Positions 25,601 to 34,491 are shown, counted from the stretch's first letter. The stretch: 64,000 nt of DNA from Bacteroidaceae bacterium (GCA_017427065.1 JAFRTL010000002.1:62001-126000), one strand, 5' to 3'. The notes: generated from the letters alone by a model not told the origin. Numbers and translations are program-made.

Positions 25601-27094
25601 TCAGTTTAACAAGTGGTTAATATCTTCTATTATTTGTTCGTCACTGGGGCGAGGGGCATTAGCATTAGAGAGTTCCCCTTGTTTGTTAAATAATAGATAT
25701 CTTGGAATAGTAGATACATTCAACTCTTTTAGCAAATCGCAAGTTTTAGAATTCTCAATGAAAAAGTTTGTTGGTAGGTTGCCAAGACCTTCTTCTACAG
25801 AAGATTCATGCCATGCTTCTTCTTGATCATTAAGGGCGAAATACAGGAAAACTACATCTTGGTCTGCAAATTTCTGGCGTAAATTAGCAGCATGAGGCAT
25901 TTGTGCCAGACATGGGGCGCACCAGCTTGCCCAGAAATCCACATAGACAACTTTCCCTTTGTATTTTTCCATCAAAGCCTTGAAGTCAGTCTTATTGCCA
26001 TTTAGGTCATGCAGGAGGAGCTGGCTTTTATCTGCAAGGAGGTTATATTGTGTAGTAACCTTTTCTGCCAGCTGTTCATCTCCAGTGATGTTATGGTATT
26101 CTTGTAGATATTCATTTGCTGTCTCTGCATCGAAATATTGGGCCAATGGTTCTATGCATTTCTTAAGGAGCATGTGTTTGGTCTTCGTAGGAATGGATTT
26201 AAATTCTATGTCGTCAAAGGATATTCTCCAGTCTTTATAGCTTCCTTGTGAAACCTTAATACTGGGGATATGTTGATTGTAAAGTTGAAGATAATAATCT
26301 AAGAAGATAGAATAAGATGGAAAAGCGGAAAAATCATCAGAGAAATGAGCCTCCATTAGATGGTAATAAGTCGTATCCCGCTCATTATAGTAAGCATACT
26401 CTTTCTTGTAATCCAAAATTGCCATATAATAATCAAATAACTCTTTTCCCACTTTATTAGCAGATAGGTAGTCGTTCATGATATCGGTGTAATTGGCAAC
26501 ATAGTTTTGAAATAAGCTTTCAACAGAATCAACAGGGTAAGAACTTAGATAAAGGTGGTCTGGACTGATTCTTTTAAGCAGATCTCTATTTGATGCTAGT
26601 CTGTGAAAATCAGCATCGCCAAGAATGGTTCCAGCTTCTAAAGTCTCAATGGTATAGGCGTTGCGGAGAAGTCTGTTGGCATCGTAAACCTCATTAAGCT
26701 CAGGGAAAATCTTGCTTTTAACTATTGGGTAATCGAGACTATCTATAGAAATAACAATCGTATCTCCTTTCATCAGAGGGTAGAAAGCATATTCAAACGT
26801 GTGATATCCTAATGCTATTTCAGTGAAGCGCTTTTTGCAACTAATGGTTAGGGTGTCAGAATTGTAGTTAGGTGTAAATTCGGTTATTTGACCTTCCTTA
26901 TCTGCATACATCACGACGGAGTATTGGGATTTATGGAACCCCGCTTTCGTTTTAAAAGGTGCTGGGTAATAATGCTCAAAGTATATCACTACATTATCAC
27001 TGATAGATTGCCCTTCTGTTAATTGCATATGGCAAGATGTTAATAGGAATGAAACTAAACCTATAATAAATACTTTTTTCGAATAGTATCCCAT
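25601..27094 (-). CDS. TlpA-like thioredoxin-domain lipoprotein
   Basis: A 497-residue protein. A lipoprotein signal (FLLTSCHMQ) is followed by a long helical N-terminal region (about 30-350) of the type seen in Bacteroidetes TlpA/DUF4369-like proteins. A C-terminal thioredoxin fold (about 360-497) has VDFWASWCAPCLAQMP with Cys392 and Cys395 and a conserved cis-proline context (STIPRYLLF). It probably works as a thiol-disulfide reductase in the periplasm. Its AT content is higher than that of its neighbours and it is flanked by two copies of one gene fragment, which suggests local rearrangement or acquisition. Confidence 0.85.
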   Translation of the reverse strand: MGYYSKKVFIIGLVSFLLTSCHMQLTEGQSISDNVVIYFEHYYPAPFKTKAGFHKSQYSVVMYADKEGQITEFTPNYNSDTLTISCKKRFTEIALGYHTFEYAFYPLMKGDTIVISIDSLDYPIVKSKIFPELNEVYDANRLLRNAYTIETLEAGTILGDADFHRLASNRDLLKRISPDHLYLSSYPVDSVESLFQNYVANYTDIMNDYLSANKVGKELFDYYMAILDYKKEYAYYNERDTTYYHLMEAHFSDDFSAFPSYSIFLDYYLQLYNQHIPSIKVSQGSYKDWRISFDDIEFKSIPTKTKHMLLKKCIEPLAQYFDAETANEYLQEYHNITGDEQLAEKVTTQYNLLADKSQLLLHDLNGNKTDFKALMEKYKGKVVYVDFWASWCAPCLAQMPHAANLRQKFADQDVVFLYFALNDQEEAWHESSVEEGLGNLPTNFFIENSKTCDLLKELNVSTIPRYLLFNKQGELSNANAPRPSDEQIIEDINHLLN

Positions 27095-27126
27095 ATTATT
27101 CTTTAATATTGGTTGATTTTGTCCGT

Positions 27127-27360
27127 CTATAGCTTATATTTCAGCAGTACAGGGTCTTCACCTTTTGGTGTGTAAGTCGCATAAATACAGTTCCGTTTTT
27201 CATCTACAGCGATGTGACTGATGGCCTCTTGCAGGTGATAAGCTTTCTGGTAATTGTTAGCCCAAGCTTTTAGCATGATGCCTCCAAGGACATGTAGTAA
27301 AGTTGATATAATGGTTTGATACTTCATTGTTGCTTTTGTTTTCACATTGCGAAGATACAA
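27127..27360 (-). pseudogene. decayed fragment of a beta-propeller-like lipoprotein gene, copy 2
   Basis: An open frame of 77 codons whose last 45 residues (WANNYQKAYHLQEAISHIAVDEKRNCIYATYT...LLKYKL) look like the end of a Bacteroidetes six-bladed propeller lipoprotein (BF3164/TolB-like). The first 30 residues resemble nothing, and a full protein would be about 350 residues. The part from about 27137 to 27230 is repeated at 25500-25600. I read this as a gene remnant rather than a functional small protein; the family name is tentative. Confidence 0.55.
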
Positions 27361-27505
27361 AAAGAGGAGTTATTTACCAAAAGTCAGATGATTTTTCAGA
27401 AACATAGGCTGTTGTCACCGAAATGCCTTGCATTATAGGGTGTTATACTGAAGCATTTTTCTCATAATACTGGACATTTCCGCGGAAAGAGCCTGCGTTT
27501 CTGAG

Positions 27506-28270
27506 CTATTCGAAGCTAAGGTAGTGAGAAAGGCGTTCCAGGTCTTGCTCTGTGAACTCATCATAGAGGATGAACGTGCGCAGGTTCTTGATGTCACCAT
27601 GACGCTGACGATACTCCACTAAGGCACGGGCTTGGTAGAAGTTTAGGTAGGGGTGGCTGCGCAGACGCTCCACACTGCTGCGATTTACAGGGATGCGGCT
27701 AATGTCTTCCTCATGTACCTCAAACCAAAGGAGGAGCTGCTGGTAATCAAGACGGATTTCTGCCAACTGACTGACATCGTAGAAACCACCAAGTTGGCGG
27801 CGATAGTTCAGAATCATGCCAGCAATGCCACTGCCAATGCCTGGTATCTGCATCAGTGTGAGGCTATCGATGCGATTTAAGTCAAAAACCACGATTCCAT
27901 CGAGTTTTTTCGGATAGAGGCGAGTGGTATCTGGTTGATAGAGTTGAGGGGTTTCTTTACGCTGTAAAGTATCTCGTTGATATGTGCGTGGTAGATAATT
28001 ACGACGCTCATATTGGCGAGGTTGGTAGGTCCGAGGTTCGTATGTGCGTGGCTGGTAGCGCAGGCTGTCGGCTTCATGGACAGAAGCCATGAAGGCTTTA
28101 TACTCTGTTTGAAATTTCAATTCTGCTTCAGGATCCATAGGCTCGTCAGCAGAGCTGAAAGGAGAGAGAACAAGCAGGACTACCACTATAAGTATGGCTC
28201 CAAGAAGCAACACAATGCCTCGTTTCTCTGCAGGAGAGAAATAGTGGAATTCATCAAACCAATGTGCCAT
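27506..28270 (-). CDS. membrane-anchored helix-hairpin-helix (ComEA-like) protein
   Basis: A 254-residue protein. One membrane segment (GIVLLLGAILIVVVLLVLSP, about 18-37) is followed by a proline/arginine/tyrosine-rich linker (about 72-105) with repeated YxPRTY units. Helix-hairpin-helix motifs come next (LTLMQIPGIGSGIAGMILNYR about 138-158, then a second set ending near 250). HhH regions bind DNA non-specifically, and this is the architecture of Bacteroidetes ComEA-like proteins. A role in DNA uptake is inference. It starts 3 bp after the transporter stop, so both are one unit. Confidence 0.75.
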   Translation of the reverse strand: MAHWFDEFHYFSPAEKRGIVLLLGAILIVVVLLVLSPFSSADEPMDPEAELKFQTEYKAFMASVHEADSLRYQPRTYEPRTYQPRQYERRNYLPRTYQRDTLQRKETPQLYQPDTTRLYPKKLDGIVVFDLNRIDSLTLMQIPGIGSGIAGMILNYRRQLGGFYDVSQLAEIRLDYQQLLLWFEVHEEDISRIPVNRSSVERLRSHPYLNFYQARALVEYRQRHGDIKNLRTFILYDEFTEQDLERLSHYLSFE

Positions 28271-28273
28271 GAC

Positions 28274-29644
28274 TTAGGAAAGGAAGCCCAATTCATTAAG
28301 GAATACCATCGCAATGCCTGCAGGTGCCACATAGCGCAGGATGATGATGATGGCTCGGTAGATATAGGGATGCAGGGTTCTGCAAGGACTCAACTCTGAA
28401 CGCAACACCTTGTGATCGAGGAACCAACCTGTAAAGATGGCTATGAAGAATCCTCCTATCGGAAGCATGAGCTTCGCTGTCACAAAGTCGAACATATCAA
28501 AGAGGTTCTTGCCAAAGAGGGTGTATTCCTTAAGCGGTCCGAACGATAGGGCACAAAGTACTCCGATGAATCCGCAGACAATGGTCACTATCCCAGCCGC
28601 CTTCTTACGAGTGAGATTGAACTCCTCATGTAGATAGAGAGTTACGACCTCATGCATGGAGATGGTGGAGGTGAGGGCTGCCAACGAAAGCAGGATATAA
28701 AACATAAGGCTCAGTGCGGTGGCAATAAATGGGATGTCTCCGAAAGCCTGTGTGAATACATTGGGTAAGGTGATGAAGATGAGGCTAGGTCCTGCATCAG
28801 GATTGATACCTACTGCAAAGGCGGCTGGGAAGATAATGAATCCAGCCAAGATGGCCACCAAGGAGTCGATGCTTGCAATGGAAAGGGCGGTATTGGGCAA
28901 TTTGGTATCGGCACGGAAGTAGGAGGCGTAGGTGCAGAGACAACCCATGCCGAGGCTTAGTGAATAGAACGTCTGGCCTAATGCGCTGAGGAAGACATCG
29001 GCATTCACCTTGCTGAAATCGGGCTTCAAGAGGAAGTCGATACCTGCAGAGGCGCCAGGCAGAGTGATGGAGCAAACAGCCAAGAACAGTAACAAGATAA
29101 ACAATACAGGCATCAGGATCTTAGCCGAGCGCTCAATACCTTTCTGTACGCCTTTAGTAATAATGAAATGTGTGGCAAGCATGAAAAGGGTCATGAGAAT
29201 GGCGGGTTTCCAAGGATTGCTTACAAAGCTGTTGAACATCTCTACATAGTCGGCTGAAACTTTATTCGCAAAGGCATTTGTCGCAGAATCTATCACATAC
29301 TCCAAGCACCAACCTGCCACTACGGTATAATAACCCAAGATACAGAATCCAGTAAGAACACCCCAGCGACCCACCCATCGCCACTGGGTGCCAGGAGCCA
29401 ATATCTGATAAGCCCTGGCTGTGTTAGCACGAGAATGACGGCCAATAGTGAACTCAGCGATCATCACAGGAAGTCCGAAAAAGAGGATACAGGCAATGTA
29501 GATAAGGATAAAGGCAGCTCCACCACTGTTGCCAGTTTCATACGGGAAACGCCATATATTGCCTAATCCTACTGCAGAACCTGCAGCAGCAAGGATGGCC
29601 CCCATCTTACTTCCGAAATTAATTCTGTTACTATTGTTTGCCAT
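28274..29644 (-). CDS. sodium-dependent transporter (NSS/SNF family)
   Basis: A 456-residue protein with about 11-12 membrane segments, matching the neurotransmitter:sodium symporter family. The sodium-site segment GAILAAAGSAVGLGNIWRFPYETGNSGGAAF (residues 12-42) is diagnostic. Bacterial members usually import amino acids with sodium; the substrate cannot be read from the sequence. It is first in a two-gene unit with the HhH protein and shares a back-to-back promoter region with the VanZ-like gene. Confidence 0.9.
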   Translation of the reverse strand: MANNSNRINFGSKMGAILAAAGSAVGLGNIWRFPYETGNSGGAAFILIYIACILFFGLPVMIAEFTIGRHSRANTARAYQILAPGTQWRWVGRWGVLTGFCILGYYTVVAGWCLEYVIDSATNAFANKVSADYVEMFNSFVSNPWKPAILMTLFMLATHFIITKGVQKGIERSAKILMPVLFILLLFLAVCSITLPGASAGIDFLLKPDFSKVNADVFLSALGQTFYSLSLGMGCLCTYASYFRADTKLPNTALSIASIDSLVAILAGFIIFPAAFAVGINPDAGPSLIFITLPNVFTQAFGDIPFIATALSLMFYILLSLAALTSTISMHEVVTLYLHEEFNLTRKKAAGIVTIVCGFIGVLCALSFGPLKEYTLFGKNLFDMFDFVTAKLMLPIGGFFIAIFTGWFLDHKVLRSELSPCRTLHPYIYRAIIIILRYVAPAGIAMVFLNELGFLS

Positions 29645-29661
29645 TTCGTGATAATTTCGTG

Positions 29662-29669
29662 CAAAGATA
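29662..29669 (-). promoter_or_regulatory. -7 box (TATCTTTG) of the NSS transporter gene
   Basis: Perfect TAnnTTTG on the minus strand 18 bp upstream of the ATG, 21 bp from the oppositely directed box at 29691. Confidence 0.6.
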
Positions 29670-29690
29670 GCACTTTTAATTTATTGTTGC

Positions 29691-29698
29691 TATCTTTG
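29691..29698 (+). promoter_or_regulatory. -7 box (TATCTTTG) of the VanZ-like gene
   Basis: Perfect TAnnTTTG about 20 bp before the ATG at 29718. With its divergent partner it forms an inverted repeat, and the two -33 regions must overlap. Confidence 0.6.
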
Positions 29699-29717
29699 TC
29701 GTGCAAAATCTTAGGCT

Positions 29718-30116
29718 ATGATGTCAATATTAAAAAGGTACCCACTTTCATTACTGCTGATAGCAGTTATCACATACCTTTCTTTCTTTACTCCGCCTAA
29801 AACGGAGTTGGACGAAATTACCAACTTTGACAAGTTTGTGCATTTCTGCATGTATTTCACTTTGTCTTCATTGTTGTGGATAGAGCATTTTAGGGCACAT
29901 CGGGAGGTGAAGGCCCCCTGGTGGCATGGTGTGGTGGGTGCATTGATTTGCCCCATCGTCTACAGTGGTGTGGTGGAGTTGTTACAGGCTTACGCCACTA
30001 CAACCCGTAGTGGTGATTGGGCAGATTTCATCTTCAATACGTTGGGTGCCGTTGTGGGGTCTGTAGTTTGTTATTTTGTCATACGCCCCCGTTTCATCAA
30101 GACTAGCGTTAAGTAA
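29718..30116 (+). CDS. VanZ-like membrane protein
   Basis: A 132-residue protein with about four hydrophobic segments and the VanZ-like order: an early conserved DKFVHFCMYF (about residues 34-43), a central PIVYSGVVELLQAY with the family glutamate, and a later DWADFIFNTLGAVVGSVVCYF. In vancomycin clusters VanZ relates to teicoplanin resistance. Stand-alone homologs like this are common in Bacteroidetes and have no known role; nothing here indicates resistance. ATGs at 29718 and 29721 are both possible. Confidence 0.75.
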   Translation: MMSILKRYPLSLLLIAVITYLSFFTPPKTELDEITNFDKFVHFCMYFTLSSLLWIEHFRAHREVKAPWWHGVVGALICPIVYSGVVELLQAYATTTRSGDWADFIFNTLGAVVGSVVCYFVIRPRFIKTSVK

Positions 30117-30122
30117 GAAACT

Positions 30123-30158
30123 CTCCCCCTTAAAGGGGGAGTACCCCGAATGGGGGGA
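30123..30158. repeat. GC-rich inverted repeats between convergent genes
   Basis: CTCCCCC (30123-30129) pairs with GGGGGAG (30135-30141) and is followed at once by TACCCCGAATGGGG, a second small hairpin. No T-run follows, so termination is doubtful. It may be a dispersed palindromic element or a weak terminator between vanZ-like and murF. Confidence 0.55.
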
Positions 30159-30185
30159 GGGAGTATGATGTTCTTTTCCTTATTT

Positions 30186-31490
30186 CTACAAGTAATCCAC
30201 TATTGTGCTAAGTTTATTGCTATTGGATCCCTTGATAAGGATGGTTTTCCCTATTGGTTTCAGTTGCTGTAAGGCCGCAATCAATGACGGGGTGTCTGGA
30301 TAAGTGGGGTAGGCATGACGTGCCTTGGCAAAATGCTCACCAACCAACAAGACCTCCTCGAAATTGCACGCATCGATATAATCCACCACTTTCTGATGCT
30401 CGATATCACAGTCGTTACCCAATTCTCCCATCTGACCTAAGATGAGCATTTTGTGCTCGGCTTCCATCAATTGGAAATTCTCCAGGGCTGCATGCATACT
30501 GGTAGGATTGGCATTGTAGGCATCGATAATCAGTGTATTATGAGCTGTCTTCTGTAGTTGTGAGCGATTATTCTGTGGGGCATATTGTGTAATGGCAGCA
30601 TCTATCTTCGCTGCATCTACCTGGAAATAGCGTCCGATAGTGATGGCTGCTAGGACATTTGTAAAGTTATAGGAACCTATCAACTGAGTTTGAATAGCAT
30701 GCCAACGGCTGTCTTTCCGTTCTTTCCATTCCAAAGCAAGGAAAGGAGAGTTTCCTGTGATTCGTCCTGTCACATCCAATCCTTCTTCAGTGCCATATTC
30801 CACTTTCGTCAATCCTCCTGCGATGTTCTGCAGATAGGAGTTGTCATGGTCGATAAAGATGGTGGAATTGCCTTTTCCTCTGAGGAAGTCATATAATTCT
30901 CCTTTAGTACGAATGACTCCTTCGAAAGATCCAAAACCCAAGAGATGTGCTTTACCTACATTGGTAATGATGCCATAGTTGGGTTCTGCCACATCCACAA
31001 GCTCCTTGATATCCCCAGGATGACTAGCTCCCATCTCAATGACTCCCAGTTGGTGTTCTTTTTTCAATCCGAGCACAGTAAGAGGTACTCCAATGGAATT
31101 GTTCAGGTTTCCTTGGGTATATAATACTTGATATTTTTGGCTTAAAACAGCGGCGATAAGTTCTTTCGTTGTCGTTTTTCCATTGGTGCCAGTGATGCCA
31201 ATAAGCGGGGTACCTAATTGGCGGCGATGATAATTGGCTAATGCCTGCAGGGTTTTCAAACCATCCGTTACCAGTGTGTAACGAGTGTCGTCTGCATGAT
31301 AATAAGCTGCCTCATCTACCACAACATGACTGCATCCTGCTTCCAACGCTTTTTCTGCGAAAGCGTTGCCATTGAATGATGTACCTTTCAGTGCGATGAA
31401 AAGAGAACCTTGGGGGCAATTACGGCTATCGGTTGTCACCCCTGTACTTTGCAAAAAGTGGGCATATAATGCTTGAATATCGTTGCTCAT
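30186..31490 (-). CDS. murF: UDP-MurNAc-tripeptide--D-Ala-D-Ala ligase
   Basis: A 434-residue Mur ligase that adds D-Ala-D-Ala to the UDP-MurNAc tripeptide, the last cytoplasmic step of peptidoglycan precursor synthesis. The N-terminal domain has TTDSRNCPQGSLFIALKG, the central domain the ATP loop GITGTNGKTTTKE (residues 98-110) and GVIEMGASHPGDI, and the C-terminal domain DAYNANPTSMHAAL (typical MurF) and ILGQMGELG. Length is normal. It has its own promoter box and is divergent from folP. Confidence 0.93.
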   Translation of the reverse strand: MSNDIQALYAHFLQSTGVTTDSRNCPQGSLFIALKGTSFNGNAFAEKALEAGCSHVVVDEAAYYHADDTRYTLVTDGLKTLQALANYHRRQLGTPLIGITGTNGKTTTKELIAAVLSQKYQVLYTQGNLNNSIGVPLTVLGLKKEHQLGVIEMGASHPGDIKELVDVAEPNYGIITNVGKAHLLGFGSFEGVIRTKGELYDFLRGKGNSTIFIDHDNSYLQNIAGGLTKVEYGTEEGLDVTGRITGNSPFLALEWKERKDSRWHAIQTQLIGSYNFTNVLAAITIGRYFQVDAAKIDAAITQYAPQNNRSQLQKTAHNTLIIDAYNANPTSMHAALENFQLMEAEHKMLILGQMGELGNDCDIEHQKVVDYIDACNFEEVLLVGEHFAKARHAYPTYPDTPSLIAALQQLKPIGKTILIKGSNSNKLSTIVDYL

Positions 31491-31516
31491 AGGACTATTC
31501 TATATAGGATTATAAA

Positions 31517-31524
31517 CAAAGATA
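31517..31524 (-). promoter_or_regulatory. -7 box (TATCTTTG) of murF
   Basis: Perfect TAnnTTTG on the minus strand 26 bp upstream of the murF ATG. Confidence 0.6.
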
Positions 31525-31568
31525 GGTATTATTTTCTTATGAAAGCTAAAAGCATGCATTTTTTTGTT

Positions 31569-31576
31569 TACATTTG
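31569..31576 (+). promoter_or_regulatory. -7 box (TACATTTG) of folP-cdaA
   Basis: TAnnTTTG match 25 bp before the ATG at 31602. It lies downstream of the alternative in-frame ATG at 31473 and so decides for the shorter folP. Confidence 0.6.
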
Positions 31577-31601
31577 TGGCAATAAAGTCTGGTTTAAACG
31601 A

Positions 31602-32453
31602 ATGAAAGGTCGTACACTCAACATAAACGGACAATTGTTGTCGTTGGAACAACCGAAGGTAATGGGAATCCTGAATGTGACTCCCGACTCTTTCTATGAA
31701 TCTAGCAGAAAACAAGAGGAAGAGGAAATCGTTGGTCAGGTGGTGCGAATGCTTTCTGAGGGAGCAGATATCATTGATATAGGAGCCTGTTCTACTCGTC
31801 CTGGAGCACCTGTGATTTCTGCTGAAGAAGAAATGGACAGATTGAGATATGGATTGAAAGTACTGAGGAAAGTTGCTCCAACCGCTATCGTTTCTGTAGA
31901 TACATTCAGAGCTGATGTGGCGCGGATGTGCGTGGAAGAATATGGGGTGGCTATCGTCAATGATATTTCGGGAGGATCATTTGATGCGGCGATGTTTCCT
32001 TTGATGGCCCGATTGCATATACCTTATATATTAATGTACATGCAAGGAAGTGTGGAAACCATGCATTTACAATGTCAGTATGAAGATGTGGTGGCAGATA
32101 CTATTAAAAAAATGGCTGTTAAAGTAGATGCTTTAAGAAATATGGGGGTGTCAGATATTATTCTGGATCCGGGCTTTGGCTTTAGTAAGACTGTAGAACA
32201 GAATTATGAGCTTTTTGCACATTTGGATGATTTCCAAATATTCGAGATGCCTATATTGGTAGGTATCTCAAGAAAATCCATGATATGGAGGAAACTTGAA
32301 ATCACGCCTGAGAATGCTTTGAATGGTACTACCGCCTTGCACATGATGGCATTGGATAAAGGAACTGATATTTTAAGAGTGCACGATGTGAAGGAAGCAG
32401 TAGAAACAGTAAAGCTTTTTATGTCTGTGAAAAAGTATCAACAAACTAATTAA
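31602..32453 (+). CDS. folP: dihydropteroate synthase
   Basis: A 283-residue TIM-barrel enzyme joining p-aminobenzoate to the pterin pyrophosphate in folate synthesis; it is the target of sulfonamides. Signatures are KVMGILNVTPDSFYESSR (about residues 18-35) and DIIDIGACSTRPGA (about 58-71). VNDISGG, ILDPGFGFSKT and GISRKSM with the phosphate-binding residues follow. The open frame extends up to 31473, but that part is unlike the family and lies upstream of the promoter box. cdaA follows after 10 bp. Confidence 0.92.
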   Translation: MKGRTLNINGQLLSLEQPKVMGILNVTPDSFYESSRKQEEEEIVGQVVRMLSEGADIIDIGACSTRPGAPVISAEEEMDRLRYGLKVLRKVAPTAIVSVDTFRADVARMCVEEYGVAIVNDISGGSFDAAMFPLMARLHIPYILMYMQGSVETMHLQCQYEDVVADTIKKMAVKVDALRNMGVSDIILDPGFGFSKTVEQNYELFAHLDDFQIFEMPILVGISRKSMIWRKLEITPENALNGTTALHMMALDKGTDILRVHDVKEAVETVKLFMSVKKYQQTN

Positions 32454-32463
32454 ATAGAGAAAC

Positions 32464-33228
32464 GTGTTTTTTGATTTTACGATTAAAGATTTTATAGACA
32501 TACTGCTGGTAGCAGTGTTGCTCTATTATACCTATAAGGTGATGAAGTCGTCGGGCTCCATCAATATCTTCGTGGGTATCATGGTTTTCATCTTGGTATG
32601 GCTAGTAGTGACTCAGGTACTTGACATGCGACTGCTGGGTTCTATCATGGACAAGTTGGTAAGTGTGGGAGTGCTGGCAATCATTGTGATTTTCCAAGAT
32701 GAGATACGTCGGTTCCTCTTGAACTTAGGTTCCCACCACAATGCAAGTGCTTTCGTGAAATTTCTGATGCGTAATAAGAAATCGAAACCAATGCATGAGG
32801 ATATCATGCCTATTGTCATGGCATGCATCAGTATGTCTAAGGGCAAGGTGGGAGCTCTCATCGTGATAGAGCGTGATTTCCCTTTGGATGATATAATAAA
32901 TACCGGGGACTTGATTGATGCGAATATCAATCAGCGACTTATAGAGAATATCTTTTTCAAGAATAGTCCGTTGCACGATGGTGCCATGGTTATCAGGAAG
33001 AAGCGTATTGTGGCCGCAGGTTGTATCTTGCCTGTTTCACATAATCTGGATATTCCTAAGGAACTGGGACTTAGGCATCGTGCTGCTTTAGGTATGTCTC
33101 AGGAATCAGATGCCTTGTGTATCATTGTTTCGGAAGAAACGGGTGGTATTTCTGTCGCTCATCGAGGTCAATTCCATCTGAAATTGAGTGCTGAACAACT
33201 GGAAAGTTTCTTGACTGCTGAAGAATAA
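32464..33228 (+). CDS. cdaA: diadenylate cyclase (c-di-AMP synthase)
   Basis: A 254-residue protein with a GTG start. Three N-terminal membrane segments (about residues 10-80) precede the DisA_N cyclase domain. Catalytic motifs are LHDGAMVI (DGA) and LGLRHRAALG (RHR), both intact. It makes c-di-AMP from two ATP at the membrane; the nucleotide controls osmotic and cell-wall balance in many bacteria. The regulator gene cdaR, adjacent in Firmicutes, is absent. It is cotranscribed with folP and ends at a strong bidirectional terminator. Confidence 0.92.
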   Translation: MFFDFTIKDFIDILLVAVLLYYTYKVMKSSGSINIFVGIMVFILVWLVVTQVLDMRLLGSIMDKLVSVGVLAIIVIFQDEIRRFLLNLGSHHNASAFVKFLMRNKKSKPMHEDIMPIVMACISMSKGKVGALIVIERDFPLDDIINTGDLIDANINQRLIENIFFKNSPLHDGAMVIRKKRIVAAGCILPVSHNLDIPKELGLRHRAALGMSQESDALCIIVSEETGGISVAHRGQFHLKLSAEQLESFLTAEE

Positions 33229-33260
33229 AAAATCCCCGCCTTCGAAGCGGGGATTTTTAT
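33228..33260. terminator. bidirectional terminator between cdaA and ackA
   Basis: TCCCCGC (33233-33239) pairs with GCGGGGA (33247-33253), with A-run before and T-run after, so it works on both strands for the convergent cdaA and ackA genes. Confidence 0.9.
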
Positions 33261-33276
33261 GTAATGACTTTTCTTT

Positions 33277-34479
33277 TTATTTATTTAAGATGTTTACAGT
33301 ATCCTGAGCAATCATCAGTTCTTCATCTGTGCAGACAACCACAACCTTTACCTTAGATTCTGGAGTTGAAATAACACCTTCCTTACCTAAACGGGTAGCG
33401 GCATTCAGCTTCTCATCAACTTTCACATTCAGATAATCCATTCCTGCAATAGCACCCGAACGAATGCTTGCCTGATTCTCACCTACACCACCTGTAAACA
33501 CGATAACATCTACGCCACCAAGGGCTGCGGTATATGCACCGATGTACTTCTTGATACGGTAAATATAGGCATTGGTTGCAGTGATGGCTTTCTTGTCACC
33601 CTTATTGTATGCTTCCTCAATAGAGCGCATATCACTGGAGATGCCTGTAAGTCCAAGCATACCGCTCTTCTTATTAAGAATGGCACTCATACGATAGGCA
33701 TCGATACCCAACTTGTTTTGTAAGTAAGTAACTACGCCACCGTCAACATCACCGCTTCGAGTACCCATGATGAGACCTTCCAGTGGGGTTAGGCCCATAG
33801 AGGTGTCTATTACCTTACCGTCCTTGATGGCTGCAATGGAAGCACCGTTGCCAATGTGGCAAGTGATGATCTTGGTACCTTCGGGCTTAATGCCTAACAT
33901 CTCGCATACATGCTGACTTACGAAGCGGTGAGAGGTGCCGTGGAAACCATAGCGACGAATCTGGTACTTCTCGTAATATTCGTATGGCAGTGCATAGAGA
34001 TAAGCGTAATCAGGCATGGTCTGATGGAAAGCTGTGTCGAACACACCTACTTGTGGAATATCTGGCAGAATAGCCTTTACAGCAGCTACACCTTTCAGAT
34101 TGGCAGGATTATGCAGTGGAGCAAGGTCGTTGCAAGCCTCAAATGCTTCTAGTACTTCAGGTGTCAGGAGAGCAGATTCCGTGAACTTCTCGCCGCCATG
34201 CACCATGCGATGTCCTACTGCATTGATTTCATTCAGTGACTTAATGGCACCATATTTAGGATCGGTAAGAGTTTGAAGAATCAACTCTACACCAACGGTA
34301 TGTTCAGGAATGTCTCTCTCAATGATTCTTTTCTCACCATCGGGTGCCAAGAATTTAAGGAAAGAACCCTCCAGACCAATCATCTCTATTCCGCCAGAAG
34401 CGATCACTTCCTTATTGCTCATATCAAACAGCTTGTATTTGATGGATGAGCTTCCGCAGTTAAGTACTAATATTTTCAT
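33277..34479 (-). CDS. ackA: acetate kinase
   Basis: A 400-residue ASKHA-fold kinase interconverting acetyl phosphate + ADP and acetate + ATP. It shows the N-terminal LVLNCGSSSIKYKLFD (residues 4-19), GHRMVHGGEKF, FDTAFHQTMP, HIGNGASIAAIKDGK and the late FTGGVGENQA. Length is normal. It lies 12 bp after pta in the same direction, the standard acetate-forming fermentation pair. Confidence 0.95.
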   Translation of the reverse strand: MKILVLNCGSSSIKYKLFDMSNKEVIASGGIEMIGLEGSFLKFLAPDGEKRIIERDIPEHTVGVELILQTLTDPKYGAIKSLNEINAVGHRMVHGGEKFTESALLTPEVLEAFEACNDLAPLHNPANLKGVAAVKAILPDIPQVGVFDTAFHQTMPDYAYLYALPYEYYEKYQIRRYGFHGTSHRFVSQHVCEMLGIKPEGTKIITCHIGNGASIAAIKDGKVIDTSMGLTPLEGLIMGTRSGDVDGGVVTYLQNKLGIDAYRMSAILNKKSGMLGLTGISSDMRSIEEAYNKGDKKAITATNAYIYRIKKYIGAYTAALGGVDVIVFTGGVGENQASIRSGAIAGMDYLNVKVDEKLNAATRLGKEGVISTPESKVKVVVVCTDEELMIAQDTVNILNK

Positions 34480-34491
34480 AACTATGTAAAA

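Noticed and set aside
27127-27360. A functional 77-residue protein
   Set aside because: The C-terminal part is duplicated at 25500-25600 in a frameshifted form and looks like the end of a much longer protein.
29711-29956. 81-codon minus-strand frame upstream of the NSS transporter
   Set aside because: It is antisense to the VanZ-like gene and has no family resemblance.
29718-30116. Glycopeptide-resistance locus because of the VanZ-like protein
   Set aside because: No vanHAX or regulator is present; lone VanZ-like proteins are common in this phylum.
31473-31601. 43-residue N-terminal extension of FolP
   Set aside because: The extension is unlike the family and overlaps murF and the promoter box at 31569-31576.
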